The notes below the pieces were generated by a model. The model worked only from the letters and a program-made list of their open reading frames with translations. It ran no database searches and was not told the DNA's origin. Positions 8,539 through 17,353 of a stretch of 64,000 nucleotides of DNA are shown piece after piece. Position 1 is the first letter of the stretch. Every line of letters begins with the position of its first letter. The DNA lies in contig NC_013522.1 in NCBI RefSeq assembly GCF_000024905.1, positions 372,001 through 436,000 on the forward strand, read 5' to 3'. Origin of the DNA: Thermanaerovibrio acidaminovorans DSM 6589 (GTDB taxonomy: Bacteria > Synergistota > Synergistia > Synergistales > Synergistaceae). A program made the translations under genes and the position numbers.

Positions 8539-10626
8539 TCATCCCAGCATGTCTGATACCAGGGAAGTCAGCCTCCCTTGGTCGAAGCTCCCCTTGGGTA
8601 CGTGGGCGTCCGCACCTGCTTCGATGCCCCGCTGGACGTCCTCCGGGGACTCAAGGGAGGTGACCAGGATGACCGGGATGGACCTCAACGCGGGGGAGCC
8701 CTTGATCCGCCGGGTGAGCTCGAACCCGTCCATCCGGGGCATCTCCACGTCGGTTATCACCAGGTGGTGGGGATCCCGGGATATCACCTCCCAGGCCTCC
8801 TGGCCGTCCGCCGCGGTGGTGACCTGGTAGCCCAGGGAGGTCATCAGGTTCCTCAGGAGGGCCCTGGATGTGACCGAGTCCTCCACCACCAGGATCCTCT
8901 TGGGCCCCTGGTCCGCCTGGGCCCCTTGGCCGGCCGATGAGCCGTGGGGGGAGGAGTCCGCCAGGTCCGACGGGTTGAGCACCGGCACCACACTGCCGTT
9001 GCCCAGCAGGACGCCACCTTGAAAGAACCTGACCTTGCCCAGGAACTCACCCAGGGGCTTCAGGATCCCCTCGTGGACCCCCAGGACCTGGTCCACCTGG
9101 ATGGCCACCGAGGACCCGGAGGAGGAGATCACCACCGCCACGGGCCTTGATCCCTTGGAGGAGGTGCCGTCCTTGAGGGACAGCAGATCCCCCAGGGGGA
9201 CCAGGGGGAGGTGGCGATCCTTTACCCTGATCATTCCTGGGTGAGGGGAGCGCTCGATCCTGATGGAGCACTCCACGGATGATGAGGGGAGGGAGAAGAG
9301 GTGCCCCCCCGCGGCCACCAGGACCCCCTGGTAGGTCCGCATGGTGACCGGGAACTCCAATGTGAAGCAGGTACCGTGCCCAACTTGGCTCTCAACCCGG
9401 ATGGATCCCCCCAGGCGCTCCACCGTCTCCTTCACTATGGACATGCCTATGCCCCGGCCGGAGACGTCGGTGACCCTGTCCGCGGTGGAGAACCCGGAGC
9501 GGAAGATCAGCTCCGTGGCCTCCTGGTCCGACATGGCCTCCGCCTCCTCGGGGGTTATCAGCCGGTCCTTAAGGGCCCTCTGCTTGAGCCTCCTGGGATC
9601 AATGCCCCGGCCGTCGTCCCGGACGGTCAGGATCCCCACGCTGCCGCTGGCGGAGATCTCTATCTCCAGGTTCCCCACCCTTGGCTTGCCGGAGGCCTCC
9701 CTATCCTGGGGGGGCTCGATGCCGTGGTCCACCGAGTTCCGGACCAGATGCACCAAGGGCTCCTTGAGAGACTCCATCACGTTCCTGTCCAGCCTCACGT
9801 CCCCTCCGCTGACGGAGACCCATAACTCCTTCTGGGTCTTGATCGCCAGGGATGACGCGGCCTCCTTGAGGTACCGAAGAAGCCCGGAAGCGCTGAGCAT
9901 GCTAAGTTGCCTCACCTTGTCCAGCAGGTTCTTGACCGACCGGTCTATGGATCCCACGTCCTCCAGGAGGCCCTTGGTGAGTTCCCGAAGGTGCCTCAAG
10001 TTCCCCGCTTGCCCCTTGGCCGCCTGGTTCAGGTCCTCCGCCTTCCTGGCCGCGTAGAGCACCAGGGGGATCAGGTCCTCCAGGAGCATGGACAACTCCT
10101 CCACCTGGGAGAACCGGACCCTCACCGTGTCGGATCCCTGGGGCGCCGGAGGGCTTGGTTGGCGATCCGGCTGGTCCGCCGGGGCCACCGGCTCCCCGGG
10201 GGGCGGTGTCTCCCCCTGGGGAGCCCTTGGGGCGGAGGGGGAGGGCACGTCCACTTGCCTTCCCTCCGCCAGGTCCTTAAGGGCCTTCAGCAGGTCTCCC
10301 ACATTGAGCTCCTCCCCCTGGATGAGCCGAGACAGGGAGTCCAGGGCGGATCCCAGGGTGAGGATGTGGGGGGTCTCCAAGGACAGGCCCCCCCTCTTGG
10401 CGGCGGACACCACCGACTCCATGGCCTGGCACAGGGTGCTGACCTTAAGGTAGCCCACCGCCTGGGAGGCCCCCTTCATGTTGTGAAGGGCCCGGTAGGC
10501 CTCCTCAAGCCTCTTGGGATCCCGGACCGCCGCCGGGTCCCCAAGGACGTCCCGGACCATTGACACGTACTCCCCCGCCTCCAGGATGAAGTCCTGCCAG
10601 AGCTCCTCCATGAAGTCCTGGGTCAT
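8539..10626 (-). CDS. WspE-like hybrid CheA histidine kinase with C-terminal receiver
   Basis: Signal-transducing kinase of a chemosensory array, 695 aa. Order of domains: HPt (residues about 1-110) with phospho-acceptor His48 in ALHNMKG; a proline-rich linker (about 120-160); dimerisation helices; HATPase with HLVRNSVDHGIE (N box), DDGRGID and GRGIGMSIVKETVERLGG; a CheW-like domain; and a REC domain whose acceptor is Asp626 (VITDVEMPRMDGFEL). The fused receiver separates it from flagellar CheA and matches WspE. ATG 10626 is preceded by GAGGTGGCACC. It is nine bp downstream of the MCP gene. Expected targets are the GGDEF regulator and CheB encoded immediately after it. Confidence 0.94.
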   Translation of the reverse strand: MTQDFMEELWQDFILEAGEYVSMVRDVLGDPAAVRDPKRLEEAYRALHNMKGASQAVGYLKVSTLCQAMESVVSAAKRGGLSLETPHILTLGSALDSLSRLIQGEELNVGDLLKALKDLAEGRQVDVPSPSAPRAPQGETPPPGEPVAPADQPDRQPSPPAPQGSDTVRVRFSQVEELSMLLEDLIPLVLYAARKAEDLNQAAKGQAGNLRHLRELTKGLLEDVGSIDRSVKNLLDKVRQLSMLSASGLLRYLKEAASSLAIKTQKELWVSVSGGDVRLDRNVMESLKEPLVHLVRNSVDHGIEPPQDREASGKPRVGNLEIEISASGSVGILTVRDDGRGIDPRRLKQRALKDRLITPEEAEAMSDQEATELIFRSGFSTADRVTDVSGRGIGMSIVKETVERLGGSIRVESQVGHGTCFTLEFPVTMRTYQGVLVAAGGHLFSLPSSSVECSIRIERSPHPGMIRVKDRHLPLVPLGDLLSLKDGTSSKGSRPVAVVISSSGSSVAIQVDQVLGVHEGILKPLGEFLGKVRFFQGGVLLGNGSVVPVLNPSDLADSSPHGSSAGQGAQADQGPKRILVVEDSVTSRALLRNLMTSLGYQVTTAADGQEAWEVISRDPHHLVITDVEMPRMDGFELTRRIKGSPALRSIPVILVTSLESPEDVQRGIEAGADAHVPKGSFDQGRLTSLVSDMLG

Positions 10627-10635
10627 GGTGCCACC

Positions 10636-12315
10636 TCAGATCCTGTAGACTTCCAGCACCTTGGTCAGGTTGTAGCTGGCCGCCTTGAGGTCCAGGGTGG
10701 CGGACTCCAGCTCCTTGATGGCCTCCGTGTTGTCCCTGCTGGTGGAGCGGATCTGCTCCATGGCCTGGTTCACCTGATCCACCCCCAGGAAGAGGTCCTG
10801 GTTGGCCCTGAGGGTCTGGGTGGACATCTGGGCTATCTCCCCCAGGTGCCGGGCCATCTGGTCCATGGCGGACCTGACCGGCTCCGTGTGCCTGGAGGCC
10901 TCGTTGGTGGCCTTCACCCCCTGCTCGGTGGCCATCACCGCCGCGGATGTGGCCCGTTGCACCTCCCCCAGCTTGCGCTTAACCTCCTTGGCCTGGGCCT
11001 TGGACTGCTCCGCCATGGACTTTATCTCCGAGGCCACCACTGCGAAGCCCCTGCCCGCCTCCTGAGCCTTGGCGGCCTCCACCGCGGCGTTCACCGCCAG
11101 CAGGTTCGATTGCTCCGCCAGGTCCTCCACCGTGTCCGCCACGTCCATGATCTCCCGGGTCTTATCGTTCAGGGTGACTATGGTGTCCGAGAGGAAGCCC
11201 ATCCTCTCCCGGATGCGCTCGATGGCGTCCAGCAGGGCCGTGGCGGCCTCGTGGGTGGCGATCACCAGCTCCAGACCCCGCTTGGTCAGCTCGCTGGCGT
11301 CCTCCATCTTCTTGGCGGTGGTCTTGGCGGTGGCCTTTATCTCCTCCATGGACGTGGAGCTCTCCGCCAGGGACGCGTAGTTCTCCTCCGCACTGGCCGC
11401 CAGCTGGGACGCCACCGCCGAGGCGGTCACCGAGAGGGACTCTATGCCCTTCGCCACCGCCCGGGTCTCCAGCACCTGCCCCCTTATCCGGTCCGCAGTG
11501 GACCTTATGCTCCTGGCCATGACGCCCATCTCGTCATCCCCCTGGAGCAGCCCCGGATCCAGCTGGACGTCCAACTCCCCCGCCTCAAGCCGGGCCATGG
11601 CCTCCGACGCCAGGCCTACGATCCGGGAGATGGAGGAGGTCACCCAGTAGCCGGTCAGCAGGGTCAGCAGGATTATCAGGCCTATCACCAGGAGGGACCT
11701 GTGGGCGAACTCGTTGTACATCCGGTCCACCGACTCCAGGGCGGAGGTCTCCTCCTGTCCGAACCGGTCCGCGGTCCTCTCCGACAGGACCCCGAAGGCG
11801 TCCGAGACCGCCACCATCCTGGAGATGTGCTGATCCAGCCTGGCCAGCTCCTCCCTGCCCCTCCGGGTGGCCAGCGCCCGGGCCGCCTCCAGGAACGCCC
11901 GGTCCAGCTGGGCGTGCCCCTCCCTCCAGACGGAGTAGGACTCCTCTAGCTGGGTCCCCACCTGGGCCAGGTCACCTCCCTTGGCCCCCGCCATCCGGGA
12001 GAGCTGGGCCACCTGGCGCCCCACCTGGTCTATGGCGGAGGACTTGTCGGACACCAGCCGCCGGGCCTCATCCTCCCCCATCCTGGAGGTGGAGAGGGTC
12101 GCCATGCTGTTGAGGAAATTGACCCTCACCTGGAGCCGCCTGTAGTTGATCTCGTCCGCCAGGACCGACATGCTTGCCAGGTCCTGGGCGTGCCTTATGG
12201 AGTAGGATATCCGCTCCTTCAGGAGGAAGACGAAGGCCCCAAGGCCCCCCAGCATCAGCAAAAGGGCCAGGACGAAGACGGTCAAGCGGGATCTTATGCT
12301 AGGTCTGAACGACAC
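10636..12315 (-). CDS. Methyl-accepting chemotaxis protein (WspA-like receptor)
   Basis: Membrane chemoreceptor of 559 aa. TM1 (LTVFVLALLLMLGGLGAFVFLL) near residues 12-33 is followed by a periplasmic helical-bundle domain of about 160 residues and TM2 (LLVIGLIILLTLLTGYWV) near 197-215. A HAMP domain and a long cytoplasmic signalling hairpin come next; its tip reads DLAEQSNLLAVNAAVEAAKAQ then GRGFAVVASEIKSMAEQS, the hallmark kinase-control region. Start GTG 12315 lies behind AGGGGGTTGCGCC. It sits between a cheW and the hybrid cheA, so it is the dedicated receptor of this pathway. The sensed signal is unknown; Pseudomonas WspA responds to surface contact and envelope stress. Confidence 0.94.
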   Translation of the reverse strand: MSFRPSIRSRLTVFVLALLLMLGGLGAFVFLLKERISYSIRHAQDLASMSVLADEINYRRLQVRVNFLNSMATLSTSRMGEDEARRLVSDKSSAIDQVGRQVAQLSRMAGAKGGDLAQVGTQLEESYSVWREGHAQLDRAFLEAARALATRRGREELARLDQHISRMVAVSDAFGVLSERTADRFGQEETSALESVDRMYNEFAHRSLLVIGLIILLTLLTGYWVTSSISRIVGLASEAMARLEAGELDVQLDPGLLQGDDEMGVMARSIRSTADRIRGQVLETRAVAKGIESLSVTASAVASQLAASAEENYASLAESSTSMEEIKATAKTTAKKMEDASELTKRGLELVIATHEAATALLDAIERIRERMGFLSDTIVTLNDKTREIMDVADTVEDLAEQSNLLAVNAAVEAAKAQEAGRGFAVVASEIKSMAEQSKAQAKEVKRKLGEVQRATSAAVMATEQGVKATNEASRHTEPVRSAMDQMARHLGEIAQMSTQTLRANQDLFLGVDQVNQAMEQIRSTSRDNTEAIKELESATLDLKAASYNLTKVLEVYRI

Positions 12316-12372
12316 GGCGCAACCCCCTATTCTTCACGATTATGTTGAGCTGATGATAACACCGGTTTCCGG

Positions 12373-12834
12373 TCACAAGGCCAGGGCCTCCATCCGGACT
12401 ATCATCACGTCTCCCGCCATCCCCTCCAGGGGGTGGTCCGGGGGGGTCTCCGTCACGTCCTCCCGGGGGACCCTCATGGTGCCCTCCAGGGAGTCGAAGC
12501 CGATCCCGAACTGGCCGTGCCGGTTTAAGGTTACCATGGCTACCCTTAGGGGGCCCGGGGCCTCGATCTTGAGGGGGTAGGACAGGTCCAGGAGGGGCAC
12601 TATGGACCCCCTCAGGTTGAAGACCCCCGCCACGTGGGGGGGAAGGGTGGGAATGGGGGTGTAACCCTTGAGGCGCACCACCTCGCCCCAGGAGTCGGGC
12701 CGGAAGGCCAGCAGGGACGACCCCCTCCTGAACACCATGAGCTCCTCCCAGTCCGACCTCTCATGTGACTCCGCCGCCAGCCTTCGGGCCCTCTCCAGCA
12801 GCCTGGCGTTGACTCCGGATCCTTGGGATACCAA
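12373..12834 (-). CDS. CheW-like adaptor (first of two in the Wsp-like operon by position)
   Basis: CheW-fold scaffold that couples receptor to kinase, 153 aa. The conserved CheW core is visible: VAGVFNLRGSIVPLLDLSYPL (strands around the RG motif) and the later GIGFDSLEG. An N-terminal extension of about 25 charged residues precedes the domain. TTG 12834 follows GGGGAGGTGATGTCCA with ideal spacing. It lies 57 bp upstream of the MCP gene and 40 bp downstream of cheR. Two CheW proteins flanking a CheR is exactly the wspB-wspC-wspD arrangement. Confidence 0.88.
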   Translation of the reverse strand: MVSQGSGVNARLLERARRLAAESHERSDWEELMVFRRGSSLLAFRPDSWGEVVRLKGYTPIPTLPPHVAGVFNLRGSIVPLLDLSYPLKIEAPGPLRVAMVTLNRHGQFGIGFDSLEGTMRVPREDVTETPPDHPLEGMAGDVMIVRMEALAL

Positions 12835-12874
12835 TGGACATCACCTCCCCCACTGGATTTTAAACCCTTGGGCA

Positions 12875-14185
12875 TCAGGTGATAACCCCCTGGGCGGCCC
12901 GCCTCATGTCCCTCACCCTGACCGACTCCCCCAGGAGGGTATGGCCATCGTCATCCATCCCCTGGATGGAGCTCAGCAGTAGCCTGGCGTGCCTATTGGC
13001 CAGCGATAGGTCCCCCCGGGAGGCGGCGAGCATCATGATGCAGTAGTGGGCCTCGGGGAAGAGGGGGTCGATGAAGACCGCCCTCGAGAGGGCCCTCATG
13101 GCCTCCTGGTCCAGCCCCATGTCCATCAGCACCACCCCCTCCAGGAATGGGAACCTGGGGTCCTTGACGTGGGTCTCCTGGGCGGCCCGGCAGGCGGCGA
13201 GGGCCCCCTCCAGGTCCCCCCCGTCGGCCATCCTGGTTATCTCCTCCACCGTCCGGTGTGGGGATGGGGTCCCCTGAGCCCCTTGGGGGCCTTCCACCGG
13301 CGGCTTTCCCTTGGGGGCCGAGGCCCGTGGGCTGGGGGCGGGTGGCCTGGCCGGGGTGGGACCTGTCCTGTCCTTGGGGTTGTGCCCCCCGGGGGCTTGG
13401 GGGTGCCAATGCAAGACTGCCTGAAAGGTGGAGTGTCCCGCCGGGGCGAATAGGTCCCTGCCCAGGGAGGCCACCGATGGGGCCTCCGCGTAGCCCACGG
13501 TAAGGAGGCCTCCCTCCAGGAGGATTCTGTGGAACACCTCCAGGGCCCTCCTTATGGCCTCCTCGGTGAAGTATATGAACAGGTTCCTGCAGGAGACGCC
13601 GTGGAACGCACCCTCCGGGGGCTGAAAGACGTTGCCCACGTGAAAGGTGACGTTCCGCCGGTAGCGTTCCTTGAGCTGGAAGAGCCCGTCAGGGGTCTCG
13701 TCGAAGTAGGTCCTCACGGGGGACGTGCCGTCCATTCCCCGGAGGGACCAGCGGGAGTAGACCCCCCTCATGGCCTTGGCTATGGCGGAGGGGCTTATGT
13801 CGGTGCCGATTATGTGGAAGTCCTCCTTGCCCATGTTCATCAGCAGGATCGCCATGGAGTAGGGTTCCTCCCCGGAGCTGCAGGCGGGGCACCAGATCTT
13901 GAGGTTCCGCCGGTTCGAGAGGGCCACCAGGAAGTCCTCCGTGGAGGCCCTCTGCCTCATGAAGAACGTCTCCCCCACCCGCATGAGCTCCCCGCCGATG
14001 GCCACCAGCCTGTCCATCCCAAGCCGCTCCAGCTGGCCTGGGAGGATCCCCTTCTCCCGGCACCAGTCCTCCAGGGCCTTGGTCAGATCCCCCTCCCGTC
14101 CCTCCATCTGGATCCCGAACGCGAGGGATATGGACCGGGAGAGGCGCCGGGCCAGTTGCTCCAGTCCGTCGGATCCTTGGTTCAT
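12875..14185 (-). CDS. CheR methyltransferase with C-terminal TPR-like domain (WspC-like)
   Basis: Methylates chemoreceptor glutamates using S-adenosylmethionine. The 436-aa protein has the CheR all-alpha N-domain, then the SAM-binding motif WCPACSSGEEPYSMA, IIGTDISPSAIAKAM and CRNLFIYF, then a Pro-rich linker and a C-terminal helical repeat region (LEGVVLMDMGLDQEAMRALSRAVFIDPLFPEAHY) that reads as TPR. Fusion to TPR is the WspC architecture, not flagellar CheR. ATG 14185 overlaps the stop of the upstream cheW as ATGA, implying translational coupling. The frame is open upstream to 14809, but that part is out-of-frame antisense-like sequence over cheW and sir2 and is not coding. Confidence 0.93.
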   Translation of the reverse strand: MNQGSDGLEQLARRLSRSISLAFGIQMEGREGDLTKALEDWCREKGILPGQLERLGMDRLVAIGGELMRVGETFFMRQRASTEDFLVALSNRRNLKIWCPACSSGEEPYSMAILLMNMGKEDFHIIGTDISPSAIAKAMRGVYSRWSLRGMDGTSPVRTYFDETPDGLFQLKERYRRNVTFHVGNVFQPPEGAFHGVSCRNLFIYFTEEAIRRALEVFHRILLEGGLLTVGYAEAPSVASLGRDLFAPAGHSTFQAVLHWHPQAPGGHNPKDRTGPTPARPPAPSPRASAPKGKPPVEGPQGAQGTPSPHRTVEEITRMADGGDLEGALAACRAAQETHVKDPRFPFLEGVVLMDMGLDQEAMRALSRAVFIDPLFPEAHYCIMMLAASRGDLSLANRHARLLLSSIQGMDDDGHTLLGESVRVRDMRRAAQGVIT

Positions 14186-14565
14186 CCCAGGAGGTCCCCC
14201 GGGTTCAGCACCGTGGCCATCTGGTCCCTCTCGTGGCCGTACTGGATCACCAGGCCCCCTGGGGACTGGGCCTGGGACAGGGGCTCGAATATCCCCTCCA
14301 CCTGGTCCACCCACAGGCCAACCGTTCCCCGGTCCGTGGTGACCAGCACTATGGCGTCCGAGGTCTTCATCTCCTTTGCGTCCTGTTCCATGGGGCCTCG
14401 GGGGTCCGCCACGGGGATCACCTGGGAGCCCACCTTCAGGGTCCCCGCCACGGTGCCGCACCGCCCCTCGGGGCTCAGCGCCGCCGCCGGCAGGGCCCGG
14501 ATGACCATGTCCAACGGCACCGCCAGCCTCCTGGCCCCCACCGCCAGGACCATGTACCTGGTCAA
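14182..14565 (-). CDS. CheW-like adaptor (second, upstream of cheR)
   Basis: A 127-aa CheW-fold protein. It shows the usual beta pattern: an N-terminal strand (MVLAVGARRLAVPLDMVIRALP), VGSQVIPVADPRGP, then GLWVDQVEGIFEPL and a C-terminal LNPGDLLG. The classical NLRG motif is degenerate, so it is a divergent family member. TTG 14565 with GGGGGTGG four bases upstream is the likely start; ATG 14553 is an alternative. Its stop overlaps the cheR start (ATGA), and it lies 18 bp after the sirtuin gene, so the sirtuin is probably on the same transcript. Confidence 0.8.
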   Translation of the reverse strand: MTRYMVLAVGARRLAVPLDMVIRALPAAALSPEGRCGTVAGTLKVGSQVIPVADPRGPMEQDAKEMKTSDAIVLVTTDRGTVGLWVDQVEGIFEPLSQAQSPGGLVIQYGHERDQMATVLNPGDLLG

Positions 14566-14583
14566 TCAACCACCCCCATGGGT

Positions 14584-15324
14584 CTAGGGTTTCAGCCCCA
14601 TCTCCGCCGCCAGTCTCATGAAGAAGGGGTCTATGTCCTCCTCTATCATTATATCTATCGGCCTTCTCACGTGTCCGGTGTATATTTCCCCCCGGCTCAC
14701 CACCGCCAGGGTGCCCTTGCACAGGCTTGGGAGCGACGCCGCGGGGGTCACGGTGAGGGAGGAGCCCACCACCAGCATGACCTGGCAGTCCCTGGAGAGC
14801 TCCATGCACCGATCAAGGTCCCTTACCCCCTCGCCGAAGAAGACCACGTGGGGCTTTATGAGCCCTCCGCAGGAGCAGAGGGGCACCTCCCGCTCCTCCA
14901 TCATGGCCTTAAGGTCCCCCAACGAGTAGGTGCGTCCGCAGGTGAGGCACGAGTTCTCCCCGATGCCGCCGTGGATCTCGATCACGTTCCTGGAGCCCGC
15001 CCGCTGGTGTAGCCCGTCCACGTTCTGGGTTATCACCGCGAGGTCCTTCGTCTCCTCCAGCTTGGCGATGAACCGGTGGGCGAAGGAGGGCCGTACGGCC
15101 TCCACCATCTCCAGGAACCTGCGGTGGAACCCGTAGAAGGTGGAGGGGTTCACCATGAAGTGGTCTATGTCGAAGATCCTCTCCGCCTCCGCCCCCAGCT
15201 GACGGTATATGCCGTTGGGCCCCCGGAAGTCCGGTATGCCCGACGCGGTGGATATCCCGGCCCCGGTGAGCACCACGATCCTACGGGCCCCCTCCAGGGC
15301 GGATGCCAAGGCCTTCAACCCCAT
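14584..15324 (-). CDS. cobB: NAD-dependent protein deacylase, sirtuin (Sir2/CobB)
   Basis: Removes acyl groups from lysines, consuming NAD+. The 246-aa protein has every sirtuin motif: TGAGISTASGIPDFRG, ITQNVDGLHQRAGS, catalytic His in IEIHGG, the zinc tetrad (CLTCG near 125 and CSCGG near 147), then LKPHVVFFGE-like IKPHVVFFGEGV, and VVGSSLTVTPA. ATG 15324 has AGGGATCG upstream and gives a standard N-terminus; the 20-residue extension to 15384 is unlikely. First gene of the Wsp-like operon by position (18-bp gap). In E. coli CobB deacetylates CheY, so a role in tuning this chemosensory system is possible but unproven. Confidence 0.94.
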   Translation of the reverse strand: MGLKALASALEGARRIVVLTGAGISTASGIPDFRGPNGIYRQLGAEAERIFDIDHFMVNPSTFYGFHRRFLEMVEAVRPSFAHRFIAKLEETKDLAVITQNVDGLHQRAGSRNVIEIHGGIGENSCLTCGRTYSLGDLKAMMEEREVPLCSCGGLIKPHVVFFGEGVRDLDRCMELSRDCQVMLVVGSSLTVTPAASLPSLCKGTLAVVSRGEIYTGHVRRPIDIMIEEDIDPFFMRLAAEMGLKP

Positions 15325-15425
15325 TTCGATCCCTCGCTTTCCTGTTTTATAAGTTGATTGTAATATACATCTTGACGGCCTCATGGGCCAGGGAGAAGTT
15401 TGAGAGATGGAGGGGGGATGTGGTG

Positions 15426-17339
15426 TTGTCCCGCGCAGTACCGGGGATCAGCCTCATGAGCGACTACGACGTTTACCTTTTCAAGGAGGGGCGGCACTTC
15501 CGACTCTACCGGTGTCTCGGTTGTCACCCCATGGAGGTGGACGGCCAGCCCGGGGCCCTCTTCGCCCTTTGGGCCCCCAACGCGGAATGGGTGTCGGTGG
15601 CGGGGGACTTCAACGGATGGGACCCGGACTCCCACCGGCTCTACCCCCGGTGGGACGGGTCCGGGATCTTCGAGGGTTTCGTCCCCTTCGCCAAGGCGGG
15701 GGACGTCTACAAGTACGTGATAAGGTCCCGGGTGACCGGCGAGACCTACGAGAAGACGGATCCCTTCGGCTTCCTCTTCGAGTGTCCTCCCAGGAGCGGT
15801 TCGGTGGTGTGGGACCTGTCGTACTCCTGGGGGGATGGGGAATGGATGGAGGGGCGGGGGGCCAAGAACTGGCTGGAGTCCCCCTGGACCATATATGAGG
15901 CCCACCTGGGTTCCTGGCAGAGGGTGCCAGAGGAGGGGAACCGTCCGCTGTACTACCGGGAGGCGGCGGAGAGGCTTGGCAACTACCTGAGGGAGACGGG
16001 CTTCACCCACCTGGAGCTGTTGCCGGTGATGGAGCATCCATTCTACGGATCCTGGGGCTACCAGACCCTGGGCTACTTCGCCCCCACCTCCCGCTACGGC
16101 TCCCCCCAGGACTTCATGTGCCTGGTGGACCACCTACACCGGCTGGGGATAGGGGTCATCCTGGATTGGGTTCCCTCCCACTTTCCCAAGGACGGCCACG
16201 GGCTGGGCTTCTTCGACGGCACCTGCCTTTTCGAGCACCAGGACCCCCGAAAGGGTTACCACCCGGACTGGAAGTCCGGGATCTTCAACTACGACCGGCC
16301 CGAGGTGGTCAGCTTCCTGGGGAGCTCCGCCGCCTTCTGGTGCGACGTGTACCACGCGGACGCCCTGCGGGTGGACGCGGTGGCTTCCATGCTCTACCTG
16401 GACTACTCCCGGCCCCCGGGGGAGTGGGTCCCCAACCGGTACGGAGGGAGGGAGAACCTGGGGGCCATCGAGTTCCTCCGGGCCATGAACGCGGAGCTAT
16501 ACCGGAGCTTCCCGGGGGTGGAGACCATAGCGGAGGAGTCCACCTCCTGGCCCATGGTGAGCCGACCCGCGTTCCTGGGGGGGCTAGGCTTCGGCATGAA
16601 GTGGAACATGGGCTGGATGCACGACGTGTTGCGCCACATGTCCCGGGATCCGATCCACCGGAGGTGGCACCTGGAGGAGCTCACCTTCGGCCTCTGGTAC
16701 AACTACTCGGAGAACTTCGTCCTACCCCTCTCCCATGACGAGGTGGTCCACGGAAAGGGCTCCCTGTGGGGGAAGATGTGGGGGGATCCGTGGCAGAGGG
16801 CGGCGGCGCTAAGGCTCCTCTACGGCTGGATGTACTGCCATCCGGGCAAGAAGTTGCTCTTCATGGGGGGCGAATTCGGCCAGGAGGCGGAGTGGGATCA
16901 CGATAGGAGCCTGGACTGGCACCTGATAGCCCAGTCGGACCTGCACCGGGGGGTCTTCCAGTGGGTCAAGGACCTGAACCGTTTCCTCCGGGAGCGGCCG
17001 TGCCTCTACCAGCTGGACTTCCAGAGGGAGGGGTTCCAGTGGGTTGACTGCGACGACCGGGACAACGTGGTCCTGTCGTGCATCAGATTCTCCCGGGACG
17101 GGGGAATGGTGCTGGGCATAGGCAACTTCACCCCGGTTACCCGCCGGGGTTACGTGGTGGGGGTCCCCAGGGGAGGCTTCTGGCGGGAGGCCCTCAACTC
17201 CGACGGGGCCTGCTACGGGGGCTCCGGGGAGGGCAACCTGGGTGGGGTGTGGGCCCGGGACCAGGGATCCCACGGCAGGCCCTTCTCCCTGGAGCTGACC
17301 CTGCCGGGCCACTCGTTCATCTTCCTGGAGCCCGCTTGA
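15426..17339 (+). CDS. glgB: 1,4-alpha-glucan branching enzyme
   Basis: Introduces alpha-1,6 branches into glycogen. About 637 aa: N-terminal CBM48 (ALFALWAPNAEWVSVAGDFNGWD), then a GH13 barrel with LELLPVMEHPFYGSWGYQ, the nucleophile Asp in ALRVDAVASMLY, acid/base Glu in TIAEESTSWP and the third carboxylate in LSHDEVVHGKGS, then a C-terminal beta domain. Start is ambiguous among GTG 15420, GTG 15423 and TTG 15426; TTG 15426 is eight bases after GGAGGGGGG. Divergent from the sirtuin gene and overlapping or directly followed by malQ, so glgB-malQ form an operon for glycogen metabolism. Confidence 0.95.
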   Translation: MSRAVPGISLMSDYDVYLFKEGRHFRLYRCLGCHPMEVDGQPGALFALWAPNAEWVSVAGDFNGWDPDSHRLYPRWDGSGIFEGFVPFAKAGDVYKYVIRSRVTGETYEKTDPFGFLFECPPRSGSVVWDLSYSWGDGEWMEGRGAKNWLESPWTIYEAHLGSWQRVPEEGNRPLYYREAAERLGNYLRETGFTHLELLPVMEHPFYGSWGYQTLGYFAPTSRYGSPQDFMCLVDHLHRLGIGVILDWVPSHFPKDGHGLGFFDGTCLFEHQDPRKGYHPDWKSGIFNYDRPEVVSFLGSSAAFWCDVYHADALRVDAVASMLYLDYSRPPGEWVPNRYGGRENLGAIEFLRAMNAELYRSFPGVETIAEESTSWPMVSRPAFLGGLGFGMKWNMGWMHDVLRHMSRDPIHRRWHLEELTFGLWYNYSENFVLPLSHDEVVHGKGSLWGKMWGDPWQRAAALRLLYGWMYCHPGKKLLFMGGEFGQEAEWDHDRSLDWHLIAQSDLHRGVFQWVKDLNRFLRERPCLYQLDFQREGFQWVDCDDRDNVVLSCIRFSRDGGMVLGIGNFTPVTRRGYVVGVPRGGFWREALNSDGACYGGSGEGNLGGVWARDQGSHGRPFSLELTLPGHSFIFLEPA

Positions 17340-17353
17340 TGGGAGGGATGTCC

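Noticed and set aside
12875-14809. 644-aa frame extending CheR upstream
   Set aside because: The extra 208 residues overlap cheW and sirtuin in another frame, lack motifs, and cheR has an ATG overlapping the cheW stop.
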